From positions 558,001-622,000 of the forward strand of contig NZ_BAABLD010000017.1 of NCBI RefSeq assembly GCF_039544165.1: a stretch of 64,000 nt of DNA, read 5' to 3'. The notes under the pieces are model-generated. The model was not told where the DNA came from, did no database searches, and was given only the letters and a program-made list of their open reading frames with translations. This document shows positions 9,196 through 16,881 of the stretch, piece by piece. Positions within the stretch are counted from its first letter, which is position 1. Every line of letters begins with the position of its first letter. Made by a program: the position numbers and the translations under genes. Origin of the DNA: Viridibacterium curvum (GTDB lineage Bacteria; Pseudomonadota; Gammaproteobacteria; Burkholderiales; Rhodocyclaceae).

Positions 9196-11172
9196 TTACT
9201 TGCCCACCGCGACCAGCTTGGACTGGTAGTTCGTCAGCGCGGTCTTGAGCCCTTCATTGATGTCGGTCAGCGTGTCATCCGCGTCGGTGAAGACCCACTT
9301 GAAGTCGCCGCCGCCGAGACGTCCGGCAGCGCCCTTCACGATGTTGGGCACACTTCCGGGCGCATCCGGCACATAGGCGTACATGGTGGGAGCCGTATCG
9401 AAGTTGCTGTAGGCGTTCCCGGCCTTGCTCTTCACGGACGAGGGAATCTGCTCCGAGCGGCTGGTCACGAGATATGCGTCGTACTCGGTTGCGTTGGTGG
9501 TTTGATAAACCAGGGCCGTCGCGCCAACAACGATGTTGTTGTAAGCCTTGATCAAGCCACCGCCGTTCGCTTCGCCATTGGGCCACAACACATAGTTTGT
9601 CCCTTGCAGGTTGATCATCATAGGGTACTTGCTGTTGCGGAAGTAGTTGGCTTCCACAAAGGCCGACGAGGTGCCCGTGCTCAACACGCTCATCGAGGCA
9701 TTGCCGTCCATGTAGTTGTTGTAGATGTGCGTGGTGGCATGCGTCAGGCGCGGATTGCGCGAGTCACTGTGATCAAACCAGTTGTGGTGGTAGGTGAAGT
9801 AGATCGGGTTGCTCTCCGTCGCCCCGCCCGCGAAGGTCGTCTTGCCGTTGTCGAAGAAGTGGTTGTAGGAAATCGTCACGTACGAGGTGTCGTACTTCAT
9901 GTCGATGGTGCCATCGCCCTTCTTCTGATCGGCATCGCTGCCGGGCTGCCCGTAGAAGAGGTCGCAGTTGTGCACCCAGATGTTGTGGTTGTTGCCTTCC
10001 ATGGAGATCGCGTCGTTGCCAGGTCCCGACAACATGATGCCGAGATTCCGGATCTCGACATTCTGCGTGTTGCCCAGGTAGATGCCAAAGCCATGGAACG
10101 TCGCATCGTCACCGATGCCTTCGACGGTCACATTGCTGATCAGCGCGCTCGTGCCACCACCCTTGAGCCCGAGATAGACCCCGTCCTTGAGCCCGGCCTT
10201 GACGTCAGCTGCCTTGATCAAGCCGATGACGCGCACAATCAGGGGAGTCTTGTCGAACCCCTTCGCGCGGTAGTACATGATCCGCTCCATCCCCACTGCC
10301 GCAGTTTTTCGGCCGTCCGTGCCCGTGATGACATCCAGTGCAACGCTGTTGAAGTTGCTGGAGGTGACGTACAGGATCTGCGCGTTGGAAGCCGGCGTGC
10401 CATTGTCCGTATAACCACCGGAGCCTGTTTTGGCGGGCGAGGTTTGCGAAAATGCGAAGCCTTCGCGCTTGTGCGCCGACACAGTCAGGCTGTTCGTCAC
10501 GAAAGCACCAGCGCCGTTCTCGGCCCCTCCGGATACAGGCACCACCTTCAGCACATAGCTACCGGCGGCGAGCCCCGGAACATCGGCGCGATAGGAGCTG
10601 GCGTACTGCCTCACCAAAGGCGCATCGATCTTCTTGTAGGTCGAATCCGCAGCCCCCGCAGCTTTGACGTAGACGTTGTAGGAACTTGCGCCCGACACAG
10701 GCTTCCAGCTTGCGAACGCCACTTCATTCCAGCCGCCAGAGCTCAGCAGGGCGCCGGACGACACCACAGAACTACTCGAACTGGAGGCGGAGGATTGCAC
10801 TGTGCTGGAGCTACTGGAACTGCTCGAAGAGGACTTTGAGGACAGGGATGACGAAGAGCTGACCGATGAGCTGACGGAAGACGTGGACGAGGAGGCCGAC
10901 GACGAAGTACTTGTGGGCCCATAAGAGCAAGTCGCATTGGTCGGGAAACTGTTGGTCGGGAATGCACTGCCAACGCAAACGAAACTACCAGTCTTCGTTG
11001 CGTACACAAAGCTACCGGACTTACCCAGCGCCGCCTGGCGAGTGCCCGTCATCGTGCACGTCGAGCCATCGTTCTTCGCGCATTTGGTGTAGCCGTCTGG
11101 CGCATCTGTCGCCGCACGGACATAGGGCGCACATAGCAGCGCAAGTGTGGCTGCCAGCATTACGAGTTTCAT
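9196..11172 (-). CDS. secreted pectate lyase PL1 with Cys-rich N-terminal module and FnIII-like domain
   Basis: A 658-aa Sec-secreted enzyme starting at 11172 after GGAGACAGATCA. The signal peptide ends near residue 20. A small module (about 21-85) with four cysteines (31, 39, 66, 82) and the phrase ALGKSGSFVY comes next, and is shared with two other lyases here. A poly-serine linker (about 87-145), an FnIII-like domain (about 148-235, ASWKPVSGASSYNVYVKAAG) and the PL1 beta-helix (about 240-650) follow. Catalytic-domain marks are NIWVHNCDLFYG, TFAGGA, YHHNWFDHSDSRNPRL with the R-N-P-R-L signature, and AFVEANYF. This PL1 branch differs from the paralogue pair at 6499 and 12860. It cuts pectate by beta-elimination; the N-terminal module probably binds polysaccharide, which is inference. 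Confidence 0.92.
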   Translation of the reverse strand: MKLVMLAATLALLCAPYVRAATDAPDGYTKCAKNDGSTCTMTGTRQAALGKSGSFVYATKTGSFVCVGSAFPTNSFPTNATCSYGPTSTSSSASSSTSSVSSSVSSSSSLSSKSSSSSSSSSSTVQSSASSSSSSVVSSGALLSSGGWNEVAFASWKPVSGASSYNVYVKAAGAADSTYKKIDAPLVRQYASSYRADVPGLAAGSYVLKVVPVSGGAENGAGAFVTNSLTVSAHKREGFAFSQTSPAKTGSGGYTDNGTPASNAQILYVTSSNFNSVALDVITGTDGRKTAAVGMERIMYYRAKGFDKTPLIVRVIGLIKAADVKAGLKDGVYLGLKGGGTSALISNVTVEGIGDDATFHGFGIYLGNTQNVEIRNLGIMLSGPGNDAISMEGNNHNIWVHNCDLFYGQPGSDADQKKGDGTIDMKYDTSYVTISYNHFFDNGKTTFAGGATESNPIYFTYHHNWFDHSDSRNPRLTHATTHIYNNYMDGNASMSVLSTGTSSAFVEANYFRNSKYPMMINLQGTNYVLWPNGEANGGGLIKAYNNIVVGATALVYQTTNATEYDAYLVTSRSEQIPSSVKSKAGNAYSNFDTAPTMYAYVPDAPGSVPNIVKGAAGRLGGGDFKWVFTDADDTLTDINEGLKTALTNYQSKLVAVGK

Positions 11173-11364
11173 TGATCTGTCTCCATGAATGTTTTACTTG
11201 ACCTGCTTTCTGGCAGGGAGCTTCATTCTTGAAGTCCAGATCGAGAATCGCAATTGCAATATCTCTCAGAGCGATTCTGTTTCTGCATAACAATGGGGTC
11301 AGAATTCGCTTATCAACCGACCGACACCGAGGGCCTCGACGAGCGCCCCCGGTTCGTCATGCAA

Positions 11365-12735
11365 CTACGGACGCGCGTTCTTCGCGCTCCAGTCGCTGAA
11401 GCGGGTCAGCACCGACTGGGCTGTGCTGCCGTACCAGGCATAGCCCAGACTTTCTGCAGGAAACGCAGCGAGGGATGTGAAGACCAGACCGTACTCATTG
11501 CTTCCGTGCAGTTCCGGTTTGTCGCCAAACAGGGCTCTGGCGCGCTTGCTCACCGTGGCATCCGTCGGTGTGTAGAACGCCAGATCGTAGAAACGCGCCC
11601 AGGAGTTGGTGCCGCTGGCATCGATGAACTTGCCAGAGCTCCATTTCTTGTTGTTGATCTGCGTGGCCTTGAAGAAGTCAGCAGCGCCATAGACGGCGGC
11701 GCGCGTGCGCGCGTCCGGGCTGGGCAGCGCCATCAGGAACGACATGATCTTCGCGCTCTCCTGCGCCGTCAGCGCAGCCATCTCCCAGGTGCGGGCGGGC
11801 GTCGGCTTCTGCGTCAAGGCATCATGCTGCTGGCCCCAGACGGTAAGTTTCCCGTTGATGCTTACCTGGTTGGTCAGGAGCCAGTTAACGCCCTTGTCTG
11901 CGGCGGCTGCGGCTTTTGATCGCAGGCTGGCATCGAGGAACGAAAAGTCCTTGTTGCTGTTCAAGCCAATCTCGCGCAGCAGCTTGATTGCGGAAAGCAT
12001 GGCGTCGTCATTGATGGTGACGGCATCGTGATACTTGCCAGCCAGCGGGTACACCTGGGGCCAGCCACCGCTCGGGTACTGGGCGTTGAGCAGGTAATTG
12101 ACGCCTTTGACTATGCTGGCTTGAATCGCAGCGCGATCCGAGCTTTGCGCGCCCTGCACTTTGGCGAGATAGCGCAGCTCAGTCCAGGTCGCGGAGTTAT
12201 CCAGCGTGCCCACCCACAACCAGTCTTCGTAAGCCGTCGTCGCCGGGTTCACGGTATAGGTGCTGAAAGACTGGCCCTTCAGACGCAAGGCGCCCGTCCG
12301 CGGCATGTTCTTCGCCCAGCCGCCTGCGGGCGTCTGAAAGGAAATGATTTCCTTTGCGATGCCCAGCGCCTTGCTGCCGGCGTAGTAGCTGCTCGATTCG
12401 GAAAGCGGCATGGTATCGGGCGAAGACTTGTCTGACGCACGCGACTTGGGCACCGAAGACAAACCTTGCCGCTCACTGCGCAGTGTCGCCTTGTCAGCGT
12501 CCATCGCTTTCTTCGAGGCTGCCAGGTAGGTCGTGAAGTCCTTGGCCAGGCTACCTGCGCTTGCGTCGATGCGCGCTTGCGTCAATGGCACGGCCTCGAC
12601 ATTGGGCCGGAGATAGTCCGTGCAGCTGGTTCCGCAACCCGATACCGCCGCGTGCGCCGACACAGCAGCAAAGACGGCTGACACAAGCAAAGACCGGCGC
12701 ATGAGGCTTGCAACCGGGTGTTTGTTCCGTTTCAT
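11365..12735 (-). CDS. secreted pectate lyase, polysaccharide lyase family 10
   Basis: Second PL10 enzyme, freely secreted. Two in-frame ATGs are possible: 12747 (GAGGA at 8-nt spacing) and 12735 (GGAG at 6-nt spacing). The second is taken because neighbouring lyases use the same GGAGACA leader and because MKRNKHPVASLMRR opens a normal signal peptide ending near AHA. The rest is catalytic domain: GGWAKNMPR, LDNSATWTELRYLA, GGWPQVYP, VTINDDAM, VWGQQHDA and WARFYDL, the same blocks as in the 4819-6183 paralogue. Unlike that paralogue it lacks both the lipobox and the serine linker. The substrate is polygalacturonate by family. Confidence 0.9.
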   Translation of the reverse strand: MKRNKHPVASLMRRSLLVSAVFAAVSAHAAVSGCGTSCTDYLRPNVEAVPLTQARIDASAGSLAKDFTTYLAASKKAMDADKATLRSERQGLSSVPKSRASDKSSPDTMPLSESSSYYAGSKALGIAKEIISFQTPAGGWAKNMPRTGALRLKGQSFSTYTVNPATTAYEDWLWVGTLDNSATWTELRYLAKVQGAQSSDRAAIQASIVKGVNYLLNAQYPSGGWPQVYPLAGKYHDAVTINDDAMLSAIKLLREIGLNSNKDFSFLDASLRSKAAAAADKGVNWLLTNQVSINGKLTVWGQQHDALTQKPTPARTWEMAALTAQESAKIMSFLMALPSPDARTRAAVYGAADFFKATQINNKKWSSGKFIDASGTNSWARFYDLAFYTPTDATVSKRARALFGDKPELHGSNEYGLVFTSLAAFPAESLGYAWYGSTAQSVLTRFSDWSAKNARP

Positions 12736-12801
12736 ATTTGTCTCCATGTTTGATTTCCTCTTCTTTGTTGATCACTGGCGTTCATGCCCCCGGAAAACGC
12801 A

Positions 12802-12825
12802 CACGGTCGCCTGCAGGCGACCGTG
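12802..12825 (-). terminator. intrinsic terminator of the 12860-14677 lyase
   Basis: A 10-bp perfect stem (CACGGTCGCC / GGCGACCGTG, loop TGCA) lies 35 bases beyond the stop codon. On the minus strand it is followed by TGCGTTTTCC, a weak U-tract. Confidence 0.7.
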
Positions 12826-12859
12826 CTTTGTCAGCAACCCGGTTCGTGAACTCCGGCGA

Positions 12860-14677
12860 TTACTTCAGCTTGCCTCCACCCGAATTGGCCTGCACAGATG
12901 CGGGCACCGACGATGTGGCGGCCAGCGTGAAGCTGTAAGGTGGCGTCCAGACGTTTGCGCCCGTGGGCGCAGTCATGCCGCACTGCCCATCCCATGCCGT
13001 GACCGTGCCAGCGGGAATGTTGAGGCCAACGTCGATCTTGTCGCTCACGAAAAGATGACCCGAGGAGCGGAAGCCGGTGTAGTCCTTGCCGGTAATCACC
13101 TTGCCGCAGGCATCAGAGAGCTTGAGCCCGGAGAAGCTGTAGTAGTTATTCTGCAGCAACTGGTTGGAGTGATAACGCGCATCGGATCCGCTCATGAATT
13201 TGAGGTCGGAGTCCTTGGTCGAGGTGCTGCCCGTGATGTAGTTGTTGAAGATGTGCACCTGACCGAAACGATTGAGCGGCAGACGCGCCTGGAGGTTGTC
13301 CCACCAGTTGCCGAACAGCGTCACGTGGAAACGGCCATCGTCACCCCAGGCGCGATCGGCATCGCCATTTCCGATCAGCGTGGTCTTGTGATGGCGCGTG
13401 AAGTAGTTGTTGCTCAGCGTGACGTAGTCCGAGCCGCGCACGATGTCCAGCAGGCCATCATGGCGCGTGTCCGACGCAGCGGAGTCCGGCGTGTCGGTGC
13501 CATCAGACATCGTGATGTGGTCGATCCAGACGTTCTGCGCACGCGCAAGCGTCATGCCGTCTGCATAGGCATCGGCGGACCCTTCCGGATTCACATCCCA
13601 GGGCGTATCGATCACCAGATTGCGGATGATGATGTTGCGCGTCCAGGTCGGGTAGTCTTCCCCATCCTTGCCCGACGCAATCCACGCGGTGAGGTCCGTC
13701 TTGGGATCGCCGCCCGTAGCCAGCGGCAACTCGGCTCCAACCAGCAGGGTTGTCCCGGTGAAGCGAGCCGGGCGACCTTGCGCATCGTTGATCCCGACCA
13801 GTGTGGTATTGGACGGAATCATGATCGAGCCGCCGAACTTCTGATCCGAGAAGCTGGTGTATTCCTTGAACACCGTGTTGTTGCTGCTCCAACGCAAATC
13901 GATGTGGCCCACCACACGAATGATCTTCGGATCGTTCTTCGCTTCGTTGATGGCCGCAACAAGCTGCTGGCCGTTGAAGACTGTGTACACGCGATTTGCT
14001 GTCGCGGCGGAACCGCCCGTGACACTCACCTTGCCCTTTCGCGAGAACGAATGCCAGCCGTTGCTCGGCGCGACCTCGCGTTCAAAGCTGAGCTTTCCGC
14101 CCGTAGGGTCTGACGACGCGAACTGCCATGTTGGCAGCTTGGGGGCGGCCTTGTAGTTCTTCGGGTCGTGCCCACTGGAGAGCTTCACCGGCGCCGAGTA
14201 ATTGCGAACACCATACAGCTCGGACTGGAAGGGTGTACTGGCGCCCGTCAGTGTGCGTGCATCGATGACCGTGCCGGACGCAGCACTTGATGTGCTGGAT
14301 GAAACAGAGCTGGCGACCGACGACGACGATTTACTGCTCGACACGCTGCTTGCGGAGGACGAGCTTTGCACGCTGCTGGAGCTTGAACTGCTCGTCGAGC
14401 TGCTTGACGAGCTGGCAGTGGCCGGATCATACGAACACACCGCCGAGCTGCTGAAGGTGTTTGCCGGGAAAACCGACGATGCGCACGTGAAAGTGCCCGT
14501 CAGCGTCGTGTAGACAAACGAGCCGGACTTGCCGAGGGCAACCTTGTGCGTCCCCGTCATGACGCACGACTCGCCGAGCTTCGCGCATTTTGTGTATCCA
14601 GCGGGGTAGTCCGTGACAGCGCCTGCCTGTGTTGCAACAAACGCGAGAACGGGTAAAACCAATCTGTACTTGTTCAT
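12860..14677 (-). CDS. secreted pectate lyase PL1 with Cys-rich N-terminal module
   Basis: A 605-aa secreted lyase; ATG at 14677 follows GCAGGAGACAGC. The signal peptide ends at about residue 20. The shared four-cysteine module (Cys31, 38, 65, 81; VALGKSGSFVY) is followed by a serine linker (about 88-135) and a PL1 catalytic domain (about 138-600). Family marks are WIDHITMSDG, GLLDIVRGSDYV, FTRHHKTTLIGNGD and RLPLNR (the R-x-P-x-x-R signature). The catalytic domain is closely related to the lipoprotein lyase at 6499-8883, down to GSIMIPSNTTLVGIN and YPTWTRN, while the accessory parts differ completely: the Cys module replaces the lipid anchor and the C-terminal module is absent. This is a clear case of module exchange around one catalytic core. 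Confidence 0.92.
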   Translation of the reverse strand: MNKYRLVLPVLAFVATQAGAVTDYPAGYTKCAKLGESCVMTGTHKVALGKSGSFVYTTLTGTFTCASSVFPANTFSSSAVCSYDPATASSSSSSTSSSSSSSVQSSSSASSVSSSKSSSSVASSVSSSTSSAASGTVIDARTLTGASTPFQSELYGVRNYSAPVKLSSGHDPKNYKAAPKLPTWQFASSDPTGGKLSFEREVAPSNGWHSFSRKGKVSVTGGSAATANRVYTVFNGQQLVAAINEAKNDPKIIRVVGHIDLRWSSNNTVFKEYTSFSDQKFGGSIMIPSNTTLVGINDAQGRPARFTGTTLLVGAELPLATGGDPKTDLTAWIASGKDGEDYPTWTRNIIIRNLVIDTPWDVNPEGSADAYADGMTLARAQNVWIDHITMSDGTDTPDSAASDTRHDGLLDIVRGSDYVTLSNNYFTRHHKTTLIGNGDADRAWGDDGRFHVTLFGNWWDNLQARLPLNRFGQVHIFNNYITGSTSTKDSDLKFMSGSDARYHSNQLLQNNYYSFSGLKLSDACGKVITGKDYTGFRSSGHLFVSDKIDVGLNIPAGTVTAWDGQCGMTAPTGANVWTPPYSFTLAATSSVPASVQANSGGGKLK

Positions 14678-14721
14678 GCTGTCTCCTGCTTCATATTGTT
14701 GGAATATCTGGAATCAGACGG

Positions 14722-14750
14722 TGATGTCCGGCCTGCGTGGCCGGACATCA
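14722..14750 (-). terminator. long hairpin between two PL1 genes
   Basis: A 12-bp perfect stem (TGATGTCCGGCC / GGCCGGACATCA, loop TGCGT) lies between the start of the 14677 gene and the end of the 14840-16735 gene, about 90 bases after the latter's stop. No U-tract follows, so it is either a Rho-assisted terminator or a stabilising hairpin. Confidence 0.5.
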
Positions 14751-14839
14751 GAAACCACCAACTCCATAGGGGGTTGAACATTTCGCGTCACAACTGCCGC
14801 CCCCCCCCGATGCTTACGCCAGTTGTGAGAACCGGGGAA

Positions 14840-16735
14840 TCAGTACGCCGTCTTGAGCCAGTTCTGCCTGTCCCATGTGAGACGCCCTGCGCCGGCGCCC
14901 GCTTTGATGACATCGAGCAGACTCATCGGATCGTCGTAGGCGGACGCGGGCAAGCTGTACGGCGCAGCCCCGTTCGCGGTGTTCCAGGAGAAGGGCTTGA
15001 TCGTGGCCTGGAAAGGCCCGAGCTTGCTGCCTGCATCGGTGCTGCTTCCACGAGAGTTGATGGTGGTGCCATCCTCGTTGTGGAAGACGTAGACCGTGTC
15101 GGTCGCAAGGATCTTGCCGGTATAGCTGGGATCACTCGGGTCGGTCTGGTTGTTGCGCAGCGGCCAGATCGTATCGACGTACACCGACTTCTCCACCAGC
15201 AGTGCGCCATCCTCGGTCGAGATGCTGCCGTTGATGGGTGGGTCGAAACTGTAGTTCTTGGTGAAGCTCAGCTGGTCAGCGGCGCTCATGGCGTCATAAC
15301 GGGCCTTGCGCAAGCGCTTGGCTGCGAGCACCTTGGTGTCGTCGACATAGATGTTGTAGTTGTGGGCCTGACCACCCGCCAGCCTGGGCAGACGATCCCA
15401 GGTGTTCAGGTAGTACTGGTGATGGAATGTCACCGAGGCCAACGGGTTGGACGAATCCTTGGACAGCTCGCCGATGGCTTGCGTCTTGTCCGGTCCCTGC
15501 AGGATCTTGACGATGTCCTCGACCGAGAAGCCGCGCGTACGCAGGAAGTTGTACATCGGGTAGGAAGACTTGGATGCCTCCAGCGCATTGACCTGCTGGC
15601 GTACAAAGCTGTTGGGGTTGGTCTCGCCGTCGTCGCCGATGTAGGTGTTCCAGGAGTACGTGATGTTGCTCGCGCCACCCTTCGTATCGATGATTCCGTC
15701 ATACGACTTGGTGAAAGTGCAGTGATCAATCCAGACGTGATGCACGCGCCCGCCGCCCACACCGATGGTGAAGAAGTCCCAGTTGTTCTTGTCGTAGTGG
15801 CCGTTGCTGGCCTCATCCCACTCCCACAATTCATCGAACTTCAGGTTGCGGATGATGATGTTGTGGGTATTGCGGATCGACCAGTTGGCGTGGCGGATGG
15901 TCGCGCCATTGGCCGAGAAGATGGTGAGCCCGCCAGCCTTGGGCGAAATCTGCATGCTGCTCACACCCGATTTGAGCAGCACCGGATGAAGCTTCGGGGC
16001 CGCCGCCGCCGTGAAGGGCGTGGAAGCCAGGTTCTGCACTTCGGCGCCGATCTCGTTCCAGCCCAGATTCAGGTCGTTCATGATCTCGATGACCTTGATC
16101 GTGCCTTTCTTGTTGGCGGCGACCAGCGCATTGGCCAGTTCAAGCGGCGTGCGCACCTTCGCGTAAGCCGCATCGGTCTCTGCAATCACGCCGCCACCCG
16201 ACACACCGCCAGCCAGCAGCCCGCTGGTGCTGTCGCCCGGGAGCGTCGCGAACCCTCTGAGGTTGTAGCGCGACAAGGTCTGCGGTGCAGACGACGTGGA
16301 GCTGCTTGAAGAAGCCACCACGCTGCTGACAGAGGAGCTACTCTGGCTGCTGGCGCTAGCCGAAGAGGCTGCACTGGAAGATGAAGACCGCACGGCGCTG
16401 CTTGCAACACTCGACGCCGCACTGGAGGCCTTGCTTGAAGACACGCTTGACGAAGAGCTCGACGAAGCACTTGCCGTCGGTGCGTACGAACACCATGCCG
16501 AAGTGCCGAAGCTGTTGCTGGGGAAAGCACTGCCAGTACATGCAAAGCTACCCGTCTTGGTGGCATATACGAACGTGCCCGATTTTCCGAGCGCAACCGA
16601 GCGCGTGCCGCTCATGGTACAAGTAGCCCCCGTGTTCTGCGCACACTTCGTGTAATCGCTTGGTGCATCGCCAGCGGCGTGCACCACACTCGCCATGGCG
16701 AGAGCCAGGCTGCCCGCCAGTATCTGTTTACGCAT
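14840..16735 (-). CDS. secreted pectate lyase PL1 with Cys-rich N-terminal module
   Basis: The start at 16735 (ATG after GGAGACAGAG, identical to the GH28 leader) is chosen over an upstream ATG at 16747 that has no ribosome binding site. The 631-aa protein has a signal peptide (about 1-20), the shared four-cysteine module (Cys31, 39, 66, 82; VALGKSGTFVY), a long Ser/Ala linker (about 86-150) and a PL1 domain. Marks include IRNLKFDELWEWDE, HHVWIDHCTFTKSYDG, SNITYSWN and DRLPRL (the R-x-P-R-L form). The catalytic domain is nearly collinear with the next gene (16882-18783), from GFATLPGDS through NDLNLGWNEIG to the C-terminus ending TWDRQNWLK, so the two are tandem paralogues with different N-termini. 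Confidence 0.92.
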   Translation of the reverse strand: MRKQILAGSLALAMASVVHAAGDAPSDYTKCAQNTGATCTMSGTRSVALGKSGTFVYATKTGSFACTGSAFPSNSFGTSAWCSYAPTASASSSSSSSVSSSKASSAASSVASSAVRSSSSSAASSASASSQSSSSVSSVVASSSSSTSSAPQTLSRYNLRGFATLPGDSTSGLLAGGVSGGGVIAETDAAYAKVRTPLELANALVAANKKGTIKVIEIMNDLNLGWNEIGAEVQNLASTPFTAAAAPKLHPVLLKSGVSSMQISPKAGGLTIFSANGATIRHANWSIRNTHNIIIRNLKFDELWEWDEASNGHYDKNNWDFFTIGVGGGRVHHVWIDHCTFTKSYDGIIDTKGGASNITYSWNTYIGDDGETNPNSFVRQQVNALEASKSSYPMYNFLRTRGFSVEDIVKILQGPDKTQAIGELSKDSSNPLASVTFHHQYYLNTWDRLPRLAGGQAHNYNIYVDDTKVLAAKRLRKARYDAMSAADQLSFTKNYSFDPPINGSISTEDGALLVEKSVYVDTIWPLRNNQTDPSDPSYTGKILATDTVYVFHNEDGTTINSRGSSTDAGSKLGPFQATIKPFSWNTANGAAPYSLPASAYDDPMSLLDVIKAGAGAGRLTWDRQNWLKTAY

Positions 16736-16848
16736 CTCTGTCTCCATTATGTGTTGTTAAGTTCGTCCTGCCTCTGACGCAGTGCGCGCCAGCCTGCTCA
16801 GCCGGGAAGGCGGCAATTCGGCCCCTCTGAACCACGCCGCCCCGAATG

Positions 16849-16873
16849 GGGCGCCAGGCAAACCCTGGCGCCC
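16849..16873 (-). terminator. hairpin downstream of the last minus-strand lyase
   Basis: A 10-bp perfect stem (GGGCGCCAGG / CCTGGCGCCC, 5-nt loop) starts 9 bases past the stop codon of the 16882-18783 gene. No U-tract follows. Confidence 0.5.
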
Positions 16874-16881
16874 GCGCAAGC

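Noticed and set aside
8956..10839. A 627-aa open frame antisense to two lyase genes
   Set aside because: It is a GC-rich shadow: the opposite strand carries complete PL1 domains with catalytic motifs. The same holds for long antisense frames at 12620-14113, 14696-16309 and 49192-51537.
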